A stretch of DNA of 64,000 bases, from positions 39,319,538 to 39,383,537 of the forward strand of contig NC_045127.1 of assembly GCF_007655135.1 (NCBI RefSeq), given 5' to 3'. Each line of letters starts with the position of its first letter. The stretch's first letter is position 1. Below the pieces are notes generated by a model, which worked only from the letters and a program-made list of their open reading frames with translations, did no database searches and was not told the origin of the DNA. Of the stretch, positions 1-10,160 are shown piece after piece. The stretch comes from Punica granatum (Eukaryota > Streptophyta > Magnoliopsida > Myrtales > Lythraceae). The translations under genes and the position numbers were made by a program.

Positions 1-79
1 TGTAAATAAAAAATGCACAAGAAATGAGAATTTTCAAATATCAAACTCATATTTATTCAAATTCTTTTATTCTTTGTAG

Positions 80-299
80 GAGACTCGGCATCCCAATAAT
101 AATAGTATCCATGTCCAAACGCCTCTCTCTCTCGCAGGGGCAAAGGTCCAAGCCCTCCAACGGCTCGTCCACAAACTTTGATCCCGAATCCTCGATTGAT
201 GAAAGTAGAAGACGCGCATTAGAAGGGAATTCACAGCCTTCGGCACAAGCTATGGTGATGAAAATCTGGATGACCATCGTGGCTCGAAATTTCAGATCG
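80..299 (+). other. Candidate internal exon, unassigned
   Basis: A pyrimidine-rich tract ending in TTTGTAG precedes position 80, and a GTAAG donor follows position 299, so the block has both canonical splice borders. One frame is open throughout and encodes a Ser/Arg-rich, low-complexity peptide with no domain I recognise. Base composition inside the block is clearly higher in GC than the AT-rich flanks. It could be an exon of a host gene lying mostly outside the window, or part of the large decayed retroelement that seems to fill this end. No neighbouring exon could be joined to it. Confidence 0.2.
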
Positions 300-2614
300 G
301 TAAGAAATTTAATTTTTGAATAAATTATGTTATCAAAGTAATCACAAAAATATTTTCACAAAAAGTCGTTATAAACGTGTTTTCAAACCAACAACAACAT
401 GCTTTCAGAAAACCGTTATACATGTGATTTCAATCAAATTTGGCAAATAAAGGCATTTGCATGCAAAAAGACTTTGGTTCACAATTTCAATCTCTAAATA
501 TATGCCTTATTCGGCCGACTACGGTGGCAATGTGGTATCCCAAATAAAGAGAGAAGACCCACTGCCTAGAGAGAATGTGAGGATATGCTCTGTTGTGGGA
601 TAATCAAATATCGCCGAGCAATAGCCAAGTAAATTGGGGCAAAAAGCCCACTGCCTTAGAGAACGGAGGCTCACTACCTCAAAAAGGGGAGAATAATTAG
701 AAATGAATAAATAGATTCCCCTCTAACATGAGAACAATAGAGCATTTCACGCTCAGTTAACATAGAAATTTTGACATTACAGTGAGCCTCTCTAGAAGGT
801 GATGCCATAACCAAAAGGATCAGAGGATTCTTCTCCAAGAACAAACAACAATACCCTTGAGTCTAATGGAGTCTACTCTAATATCACCTTGCCGAACAGA
901 AATATAGGGTCCGAGTAGTCAATCTAATTAGGAATAGATGTATTAGGGATGAGGAGGCGTCATTAAGATGCATGGCACTTTTTTCATTCTCCTCACACAC
1001 TCATACCCCCAACCAACCCCTAAACCATGGATTGAAGATTCTTTCTTTCAAACCCGCGTTAGGTGACCATCCCCATAATGGGGCGAATCACGGCTGCATA
1101 GAAGCACCAAGGACCTCAAAATGCGCGAGAAGCAAAGCATCCGAATGAGGAATTTTCAGAAACAAAAAAGGGAAAAAGCGCTACAACGAAAAGCATGATA
1201 AATAAAAGGAAGCGCCTCAAACAACAAAGCGCAAGCAAAAACAAAAGTAGCGAATGAAAATGCGATGGAAGCACAAGCAAAGACATAAGCTCTAAACAAG
1301 GATGTGAGCTCAAAGCAAAATCTTCAAGAAAAGAATGCATTTAAGAAGGTCGCTGAAAGATGGTCACCGGCTCGATACCTCGTGGAAAATATTCATTTGA
1401 GGTGATAGAACCAATATTTCTTCTTCATCCGTAGCCTACTTTGCGCTCCAACCCTAAGAAAGCCCATTCAGATTCTTGACGCCTTCTAGGGTTTCTAGGG
1501 CAATCAATCAAGGAATTCTATTGGTAGAGTTTATGCGAGGGTTTCTAGTCATTTAGGACAATGAACGGGTAAATCAATAGGCAAGTCATGATAAGTCATG
1601 TCTCAAAGAAACCTACTACCCGCCCGCACATAATCCTCCCCTTCTCAACCAAACACCGCAACCTACATCCCTAAGGGTCTTCTATGATTGGTTGTTTGCA
1701 TTTTATATCGAAATTGGTGCACGATCACTCATCGTTTAAAGTCCTTAAAATACCCTCATTAATTCGTGGTTTGAGGGATGATTATGACAAGAATCAACCC
1801 CGTTAAAGTGAGCGTGAGGGTAAGCGATCCCAACCCCGGTGAGAAAACCCACTCCAACTCCTTGGCTCGCATGATGAGCTAAATTATCCTCACATAACGA
1901 GTTTGTGCGAGAATGAGACCAATGAGGCAATTTCCTTTTTTGGAAAAATTCCAATATTTTCCCATGATCCTTGCCTACGGAAGTGGACTCTTAGGCATCA
2001 ATTCATCATCTCATCTCATGGCTCAAGAGCCTTTTACAAAAAGCGAAATGCCTTGCCGTTTAGGAAAAAGTAAAAATCAAGAGAAAAGTCCCACGAAATG
2101 GGGCATGATTTCGACATCCTATCCAGTTAATAAAAAGGTTTTTCAAATGAAACAAGAATCCGTACCCCTTGAGGAAACAATTTAATGGAGCTTGTTGAAG
2201 GTCATCCAGGGATTCAAGTCCATTGCAAGAGTCGTCAAAGGATAATCTTGAACTCCCTATCAACTTCATCCAAGTTCAGTATTTTGAACATCTCAGCTAA
2301 TCAAATTTTTCTCATAGGTTTCTTGAGCCATGCTGAGGCAATCAAATCATTAAACTCGATGGGTCAATAGAGATACCCGTCTGATCATCAGATAAGTAAA
2401 ATCTCGATCTCAACAATCTAACAGGAGAGTAAGGGAGCCAACGAGATGAATCACAATGTTTGCCAGGAGAATATAGACGCTAACAAAAAGAATCATGACA
2501 TTTGTCCAAGAAGCACTGAAGCTGATGGACACTAATCAACTTTTTCCAAAATCGTTTCGCACGTGACCAACTGTTGAAAAAAAAATCAACCTTTCAAAAC
2601 CGTTTCAACCCGAA
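300..2614. other. No gene recognised; probable decayed retroelement interior
   Basis: All frames are broken. Positions 1100-1370 on the plus strand have a Lys/Ala/Glu-rich, coiled-coil-like coding flavour interrupted by stops. This fits a degraded gag-like or leader-encoded region but is not diagnostic. No domain motif for reverse transcriptase, integrase or a host protein was found. Confidence 0.3.
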
Positions 2615-3120
2615 ATCGATCAATGGGTGGCATTGTGTCCCAATTCTAAGATCATAACTCCGACTAATGGGTAGCATGTGTTTCCCCATTCATAAGTCAA
2701 ATCTCGATTAGTGAATGACATGTGTTTCTCTTCACAAGTCAAAAATCGATCAACGGGTGGAAGTATTTCTCACTCACAAATCAAAACCCCGACTAGTGGA
2801 CAACATGTCTTTTCCCGTTCACAAATCAAAACTCGATTAGCAAGTGGAAGTGTTTCTCACTCACATATCAAAACCTTGACTAGTGGACAGCATGTGTTTT
2901 CCCGTTCACAAGTCAAAACTCGATTAGTGAGTGGAAGTGTTTCTCATTCACAGATCAAAACTCCGACTAACGGACGACATGTGTTTCCCCGTTCATAAGT
3001 CGAATCTCTCTCAGCGAGTGTAAGTGTTTCCCATTCACAGATCATCACTTCGACCAATGGATGGCATGTGTTTCCCCGTTCATAAGTCAAACCTCAATCA
3101 GTGGAAAGTAGTATTTCCCC
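2615..3120 (+). repeat. 87-bp tandem repeat with open frame
   Basis: The phrase gtggaagtgtttctc recurs at 2757, 2844, 2931 and, diverged, 3018, an exact 87-bp spacing. Each unit splits into two similar halves of about 43-44 bp. Because 87 is a multiple of three, positions 2711-2998 stay open and would encode a 29-residue repeat rich in Ser, Gln, Lys and Thr. Diverged partial units extend to about 2615 and 3120. Tandem arrays of this sort are common between pol and the 3' LTR of large plant gypsy elements, and the polypurine-like tract downstream fits that placement. Confidence 0.75.
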
Positions 3121-3129
3121 AACCACAAA

Positions 3130-3295
3130 CTAAAGTTTTCAAGGCTACAGTGTGGCCAAACCAAAATTCTCAAGCCCCAGTTGTGGCAATACACACTTTC
3201 AAGGCTTCAGTTGTGGCCAAACCAAATTTTCAAGGCCTGGTTGTGGCCAAATCAAATTTTCGAGCCCCAGTATGGCCAAACCAATTTTCAAATCA
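3130..3295 (+). repeat. Short tandem repeat, about 31-36 bp unit
   Basis: Four or five imperfect copies of a unit containing ttcaaggcttcagttg and tggccaaaccaaatt follow directly on the 87-bp array. The two arrays together look like a repeat-rich untranslated region. Confidence 0.6.
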
Positions 3296-3510
3296 CCCTT
3301 ATACGTGACCTGATTTCATTTAAACTTTTAAATCGTTATTGCACGGGAATCATCTAATTTGGTTTACTCTTTTTTCAAAAAGTTCGACAAGAATGACACC
3401 TTCATTTAAGGAAAGGGACACGGTAATAGTGCGTGAATGACAAGCCAAGCCCAATCCTGGAACCAGTCCTTTTTATCTTCGGCCCATCGCCCTATGGACT
3501 ATAAGCCTCC

Positions 3511-3531
3511 AAAAAGCCAAAGAGGGGTAGC
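3511..3531 (+). promoter_or_regulatory. Polypurine-tract-like sequence before a putative 3' LTR
   Basis: A purine-rich run (aaaaagccaaagaggggtag) stands immediately before TGTAAGCACC, the arrangement expected at the internal-domain/3' LTR junction of an LTR retrotransposon. No matching 5' LTR lies inside the window, so the call rests on position and composition only. Confidence 0.4.
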
Positions 3532-6140
3532 TGTAAGCACCTAATTCAGGCTCGGGCTAGGATCATCGTTGAGGGAGCACATCAAGTCAGATAACCGACT
3601 AAGCACCTGAGGATCGCCCGTGGGAAGACGGACTATCAAGAATAAACAGATAAGTCCTCGAGTACTAAGTACTTAATTTTGATTATCCATGTGTATTTTC
3701 AAAACCTATTCGAGTTAATTAATTGGCAATATTTCTTTCTCCAAGGACGCGCGAGTAAAACGAACTTTGAAAACGTGAAGCTCACTATCCGAAGACTATG
3801 TTTTAAAAACCCAATGGCTCGTATTTTTATATAACAAGGCATGAGAAATTTTCTCTGATTAAAACTCTTTTATTCATGCATTTTATCCAACAGAGCAAGA
3901 GTTCAAGACCGAGAAATCAATATTCTCAAGTAGCGGAAATATTAATGTCGGGGTGGCTTCTAGTTAAGAAATGTTTTCTAATCCTGATGGTACTTTCAAA
4001 TATTTTTTCTCCACTCAAATCTATTTTAAAATCCCGAAAAAGGTGAAAATAAAAGGTTTTTGAAAGTTTGAGGGCAGATATTTTAGTTTTGCCCGACCAA
4101 ACTAGTTCAATTCAATTGGTTCAAGTGAGCTCCTACCGAGTTGGAAATTTAGGACAGCGGCACGGTTTGTTCCTGCGTCCCTATACGGACCTGTAGGCTA
4201 GTTGTCTCAACGAATAGGTTCGGACAACTGGACTCGTCTAAAGCACTCAAATTTTCAAATTAAAAGTGCATTTAGGTCCCTAAACTGTCGAATTTTACAA
4301 AACGACCCCCAACTCACATTTCCCTATAAATAGAGGATCATTTGCAGATTTAAGGAATTTGGGCCATTTCCATGCGTTGAGATTACTAACCCAAAATCCC
4401 CAAATTAAGCCTAGGTTCCTATAATTAGTAGGATAATTAATAGCTTAAACCCCAATTTTGTCGAATTCGAGCTCGAAGATATGAAAACTTCTCGGAACAA
4501 AGGTAATACGAGGCTCCAAGCCTCTGTCCAGAACTGAAATCAAGCTATTTAGCTTGTATTTTGGTGGTGTTTGTTTAATTAGAGTGATTTTTTGTAGATT
4601 AGACTAATAGGTTGGTAATTTATGTGATTTAGAGCCCAATTAGGATTAATTGGATAGTATCATGCTTAATTAGGATCAAACCCGACTAATTAACTTTGAT
4701 TGTCTTCCGAAAAAGACTAATTTGCATGTTAATTGGACTTGATTTGGTGTTAATTGAGTCAATTTGTGTGTAATTAGGTCTAAGTAGTTGCAATTAACTT
4801 GTCTATGTGCTAATTAGGTTCTAATCGGGTTAAATCGTGCTTAATTACTAATGATAGCATTATGGTCGCGTGTTGATTTGGTCTAATTTGGGATCAATTG
4901 AATCTAACTAGGTTTAAATTGGGTGTAATCCGGCTAACCACGAACTTGACTATGACTAATTAGGTCTGAATTAGCTTAATTAGGTAAAGTTAGCATGAAA
5001 TTTGACTTTGTAACATTCTAGAATTTTCTATAAATTAGGCTTACGGGGACCAATTTGATGATCTGTTGCTTGATTAAGCCTAATTAGGTGTGATTGACTC
5101 CCTATTGCTTGTAATCTTGCTTAATTAGGATTAATTAGCTTTAATTAGCTCGAAATCGACCTCTTAAGCATGCTGAAAATTTTTTGCTCAATTGATCCGA
5201 CTTCTAATTGGTTGAATTAGGAGTCGATTAAACTCAATTAGGTGCTAATGGTGTTGATTAGTCGCCTTCCTTGTATAATAAGGCCAAATCGTGACCAATT
5301 CTCGTAATTTGTGCTTCAATTGATGCACGGAGCTCATGAATGTATGAATGATTCTAAGGCATAGTGGATTAGGATTTGATTGAGTCCGATTTGGCTTAAT
5401 TAGAGTCTAATTATGAGTAATTAGACCATGGTAAAATGGATTTAATTAGTGTTTCGGCCTTAGGAATCGGAATCTGATCAAGTCTAATTGAGAGTCTTTA
5501 GGCTTGATTGATATAGATAACTATCCTTGAGAGTGTCGGCCGAATTTGCATCGGTTTAATTGTGCCAAAATCGATCAAATTGTGAAATTGACATGTAAAC
5601 TTGTAATAATCATGTATATTTGACTTAATTACACGGGTTGAAGCGCAATTAGACACAATTAGGAGTCTTAGGACCTAGGAAGGTCTTCGTGACCTTGATG
5701 GCAGGTCATTAGGACTCATGATTTTTAAATCAAATTAAAGTCAATCGCTCGACTTAATTGGATGAACAATTTGATTTCTTGTGTATAAATTGATTAAAGA
5801 TGGGTAGTCATGTATATTGACATGTGTCATGGGGATTAAGAGTAATTAACCCACTAGCTGAGTCTTAGGATTCAAATTGAAGGTTAAAGTTGACATTGAG
5901 GGAATTAGGACCATCCTTATAGATTTTTGGGGGATTAATTGGCTAGTTTATGTAAACATGGCCTTGTAAATAAAATCGGTTAAAATCATGAAACCGTGAA
6001 TGAAATGTGTAAATATGGGGGATTAACTTATAATTTTTCTAAATTAGGGGCCCTAGGCCCATTTTCTTCTTCTCGGACCTTAGGCTCATTTTCAAGTCTA
6101 CTCGGCCCATTGTATGAATGATTGGCCTGAATATATGACA
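3532..6140 (+). mobile_element. Putative 3' LTR (left part) of a large Ty3/gypsy-like element
   Basis: The segment starts with TG after a polypurine-like tract. It contains a good TATA box (ctataaatag, about 4324-4333) some 800 bp in, as expected for a U3/R boundary. It is non-coding throughout. It is interrupted at 6149 by the hAT element and appears to continue after 10160. Its true right end could not be placed, because the partner LTR and the 5-bp target duplication are not both visible. An unrelated intergenic repeat is possible. Confidence 0.35.
4560..6060 (+). repeat. Degenerate AATTAGG-rich low-complexity tract
   Basis: For about 1.5 kb the short motif (T/C)TAATTAGG(T/A) and close variants such as taattgg, taattag and tctaatt recur every few tens of bases, mostly in one orientation. 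There is no fixed long period and no open frame. It reads as an expanded, strongly diverged short repeat inside the putative LTR. Confidence 0.55.
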
Positions 6141-6148
6141 CATATATG

Positions 6149-6175
6149 CAAGGTTATCAGAATCGCGATTCGAAT
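6149..6175 (+). repeat. hAT left terminal inverted repeat
   Basis: This end matches the reverse complement of 10126-10152 with two mismatches over about 26 bases. The cgattcgaat core continues into subterminal GATTC repeats. Confidence 0.88.
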
Positions 6176-6416
6176 CATGAATCGTAAGATTTTACCTGTA
6201 ATTAAAAAAAATATTTATATATGTAGCATACTTTCCTGAATAAAAAAAATCAATCATTGTTCATTCAAATAAAGACCACAAACCAAAAAATCAACAATAA
6301 GACATAAAACACAAATTATCGTTACAAATTATCGAAATTCAATGTGCAAATCATAACTTAAACTCCTAAAATAAAATGTTAATAACATAAGTCATAACAT
6401 GAAATGAACAAACAAA

Positions 6417-8880
6417 TCATATCTCATCCAAATCTTCATCATCACCAACATCATCATCATCATACAGAGCATCAAACTCATCTTCTTCAGGAAGCTCCAA
6501 GTCATCAACCGTGGCATGCTCTTGTGTGCGCATTGCATCTTCATCGCCAATTTGAATGCTTCCACTTTCTTCATCACCATCATCTCCACGACCAAGAGAA
6601 CGCAAGTTAAAATTATGGCTTAAAGTTGCAGTATTATGTGTCTCCTCTTCGACAATGCATTCATCATCGGAAGAAATGTCCTCCACTTGAAGATCAACTT
6701 GCTTCCTGATCTTCTTATCTTTCAACTTCAAATTGTACATCACAAATACTAAATCATTCATCTTCTTTTGATGCAACCGGATTCTTCTCTTTGTGTGTAC
6801 CTAAGCAAAACAAAACAATTAGTAGATATATTAAAATGAATTCTGATAAGGTAACACATGGTAAAAAAAGGAATCCATAAAATACCATTTCAAAAGCACT
6901 CCAATTACGCTCACATCCCGAAGAGCTACATGTCGAACTCAATATCCTTATGTCAAACTCAATATCCTTATACTAAATCTTTGCAACTCTGGGGTATCAG
7001 CACCGTATGACTCTCACTAATCTGCCGGTGTCTTCCTCAATAGACTTTGCAGATAAGAATCCAAATAGCCCTCGTTCATATTTGAATTCATCTAGCTGCA
7101 AATCAACCTTATCCCTCTCTTCATCATCTAGCATCCGATCCATAACTTTATATAATCCACGCATAACTTCTCTATCAGCTCTAAATTCAGAAGAGAAATG
7201 CAACTGTGGATTCAGGTAATAAGCAGCAGCATGTAAAGGCCTATGAAGATGAACCTCCCATCTCTCATCAATAACTTTCCAAACAGGATCATAGCTAAAA
7301 GCATGAAACAAGCCATTATTAGATACTTGCAAATTTCAAATATAATAATGAATACGCAAAGACTAAGCATATAGCAGCTTATAAATAATTTTACCTCTTC
7401 CGATCATCCTTGAAGTTTGTTTTAATCTTTTGCTTAGCTTTCTCCATCTCATTATAAATAAAGTCAATCGCGGGCTTTTCATCCGAATCCACCATGCGGA
7501 GCACCTTAAATAGAGGATATGCAGCCTTCAAACATGTATTAACATTACTCCAAAATCTGTTATCTATAATAGCACGTTCCGCATACTTTCCGCATTCTAA
7601 CTTCGCAAATCAACTCCCTTTCCATTGTTTGGATGCAAACATAGTCCTTAGAACATTTCTATTGTCAAAGAGGCATTCCAAAGTGAGATAAGCAGTAGCA
7701 AAGCGAGTCACGGCCGGTCTAATCAAATCTTTACCCTTGGTGAAATGCTTCAGCATCGTGATGAGGAGTGTTCTCGAGTAAATGAAGGTTGTGATCTTGC
7801 TACCCTTCATTATCGTCAGCTCATGTACCTTAATCTTCTTCTCCAAATCCTCTAGCATAAGATCTATGCAATGAGCTGCACAAGGAGTCCAAAATAACTT
7901 CTTTCGTTTCTCCATTAACATCTCACCTGCCGCTTTGTAATTGGCAGCATTATCCGTGACAATTTGAACTACATTCTCTTCTCCAACTTGCTCCACTATA
8001 TCATCTATCATCTCAAATACTTTATCTGTAGTCTTGGAGATGTCTAATGTGTCAATAGAAGACAAAAAAATTGTGCCCTTGGGGCTATTCACTAGGAAAT
8101 TACATATGGACATCTTCTTCTTATCAGTCCATCCATCGGACATAATGGAACACCCTGACTTCCTCCACAAAGCTTTATGTTCCTCAAGCAATGACATAGT
8201 ATTATCAACCTCTTTTCTCAAATATTTATCTCTAAGCTCATAATATGATGGCGGTTTCAATCCCATGCCATACTTCCCAATCAAATGACACATTTTCTCA
8301 AACTCATGATTCTTCACACAATTAAATGGAATTGCACTTGTGTAGAAAAAACGAGCAATCTGCATGCACACATCCTCTCTCAAATCTTTTTTCATCATTT
8401 GATTAATAGTCGGTTGTTTTTGCTTGCTTTAAATGCTCAAACTTCTCTTCTTAAATAAAGCAGAAATTTCAGTTGTTTTCTTTCCCTTTCTTTTTGTACC
8501 AATCCCTGCATTTTCATCATCCTTATCAATGTCTACAACATCATCATCTTCCAACCCACAACTATTAGCTTGTTTCTTCTTTATTGAAAGATCCTCCAAA
8601 TGCATACAAATAATGAGCATATTATTCTTAACATCGTCAGGAACCCCGGACAAGATGCCACATTAATCTTGGTACATCCCAAGTGATGCTTAAATCTATA
8701 GGGACTTCTAGAAACTATCTTGTCACAATATTTACATTTAATCTTTAGCCTCTCTCCTGGAACTTCATGGCCGTGTGCCCATGTCGGATCATTTCTAACT
8801 CCAGTTGCATTTTTTCTAGATTTAGCCACTACCCCGGTATTACTAGCCGATGCACTCCCAGATCCACTTGCAGAAGCCAT
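6417..8880 (-). pseudogene. hAT transposase (BED zinc finger, DUF659, hAT dimerisation), broken
   Basis: Transposase for cut-and-paste movement of the surrounding element. Reading leftward from an ATG at 8880: a Ser/Ala/Gly-rich N-terminus, a BED finger (CKYC...HHLGC), a DUF659 core containing MSDGWTD, IVTDNAANYKAAG and TPCAAHCIDLMLED, then HRPLHAAAYYLNP, and the dimerisation-domain motif TCSSSGCERNWSAFEM, ending in an Asp/Glu-rich tail. Two introns with GT-AG borders are inferred at 7295-7394 and 6801-6885. Lesions: an apparent single-G loss near 8645, an in-frame TAA at 8429-8431, an in-frame TGA near 7607-7609, a frameshift near 7015, and a 20-bp tandem duplication at 6930-6969. Family assignment is firm; the gene cannot make a full-length enzyme as it stands. 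Confidence 0.9.
6930..6969 (-). repeat. 20-bp tandem duplication in the transposase gene
   Basis: Two adjacent 20-bp copies differ at one base. Removing one copy would restore continuity just before the conserved TCSSSGCERNW motif. As it stands, the duplication adds a stop and shifts the frame. Confidence 0.9.
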
Positions 8881-9503
8881 CTATGTTCAACCCAAACTCA
8901 GCAGTCACTCACTTAACAAATCTAACACAAACTCAACTCAACCGATCAACTCAGTCCAGAACGACTCATTCCAGAACGAACACTCAAAGCAGCAGATATT
9001 TATTACAGAAAAAGGGAGGGAGTTGAGGAAAAGGTACCTGAGAAAAAGCAAGTCACCAAAGCTTGTACTAGACTGAATTTTGTGCAGTGACCTGATGTGT
9101 GATTACACCATCCAAAGTTAGAATTCTGTGGTGGAAGCGAAGGGCTTGGGCACTGCATGTTTTTAGAAAGAGAAAGTGTTAACTACTAAACCCATATTTC
9201 ACACACAGATGGCATGTCTTATAAAAAAAACAAACATGAAACACACACCAAAGGGGAAAAATGAAAAAAGAAGAGGAACTGAGGAAGTGACAAACAGAAA
9301 CTGAGAGCAGCCGAGCACTAAATATTGCTATTACTACCAGTATTTTAGAGAGAACGAAGATTCCCGACAGAGAATTCAAGCATCAAATAGTGACCTCTCA
9401 AGAGATCAAATACAAACAACGAAAACATGTGTTTAGGTATCATCAAGCATTTCTGTACACCATATAAGAAATTAAAGAAAAGGAAGATACAATGAATCAT
9501 AGC

Positions 9504-9505
<2 letters not shown>

Positions 9506-9535
<30 letters not shown>
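9506..9535. repeat. (TA)n(CA)n microsatellite inside the hAT 5' region
   Basis: About eight TA units run directly into CA units, upstream of the transposase start. Confidence 0.9.
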
Positions 9536-9847
9536 CGTAAGAGCACAGCCATATTTTGACAAAACAACGTGATCAATGGAACAATATTACAATTATAATA
9601 TAAGAGGATTTAGAATAGCGCCTGTTTTACAATCCCGTCCCAAAGGATGTCGGGATTTCGATCATCACCGAGGCTTCCAATAGAGGGATAATCAACTCAA
9701 AATCGTACTTGCCGGTCCTGCCCTGCCCCTGATCGAAGCTCGGAGTAGCCGCGCTACTCAAGAACGTATCCGCCGCTCTGACAAGCTAGCACCGTTAATC
9801 GAAGGTGGATGGAACTATGGAAGATTTCGACTGGAAATTTCGAGAAA

Positions 9848-9971
9848 TTAGGGTTAAACCGGTAAATCACAACAGAGAATGAAGAAAGGGTGGGCAGGAG
9901 AAAGAAGAAGTGAGGGGGGGGGGGAGTCTCTGGGCCTGGGCTTCGGCCCTTTCTGGGCCCAGGCTTGGGCT
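9848..9971 (-). promoter_or_regulatory. Site II cluster plus telobox upstream of the hAT transposase
   Basis: On the plus strand, four TGGGCC/TGGGCT motifs lie at 9931, 9937, 9954 and 9966. An AACCCTAA telobox (minus strand, 9848-9855) lies on the transposase side of them. Site II plus telobox is a known promoter arrangement of plant cell-cycle and translation genes. A promoter role here is inference. An 11-G run at 9914-9924 lies between them. Confidence 0.45.
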
Positions 9972-10125
9972 GATTCTGGCCCGACCGTAGAATCGCAAAA
10001 TCGGCCCGATTCTGCGATTCTCCGGTTTGGCTCGCGATTCCGGCCCGAATCTACAAAAATCGACTCACCCCCTGCAATCAGAATCGGTGACCCCGTCATG
10101 AATCATAGAATCGTATGATTCTACA

Positions 10126-10152
10126 ATTCGAATCGCGATTCTGACAACCATG
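10126..10152 (-). repeat. hAT right terminal inverted repeat
   Basis: This is the partner of the left end. The subterminal zone 9985-10125 contains many copies of GATTC/GAATC, including gaatcgtatgattc. It lies upstream of the transposase gene, which reads leftward. Confidence 0.88.
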
Positions 10153-10160
10153 CATATATG

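Larger units (their letters stand above)
6149..10152 (-). mobile_element. hAT-superfamily DNA transposon with 8-bp target duplication
   Basis: The 4004-bp element is bounded by the direct duplication catatatg at 6141-6148 and 10153-10160, the 8-bp length typical of hAT. Its terminal inverted repeats begin CAAGGTTATCAGAATCGC on the left and, read inward, CATGGTTGTCAGAATCGC on the right. Both continue into GATTC-rich subterminal repeats, plausible transposase-binding sites. The minus strand encodes a BED-finger/DUF659/hAT-dimerisation transposase that is now broken. The element sits inside the putative gypsy LTR, so it is younger than that copy. Ends and target duplication were read directly from sequence. 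Confidence 0.92.

Noticed and set aside
2615..3120. CRISPR-like array
   Set aside because: Units are contiguous tandem repeats without unique spacers, in a plant nuclear context.
6404..6610. His-rich plus-strand frame
   Set aside because: Antisense shadow of the acidic C-terminal tail of the hAT transposase.
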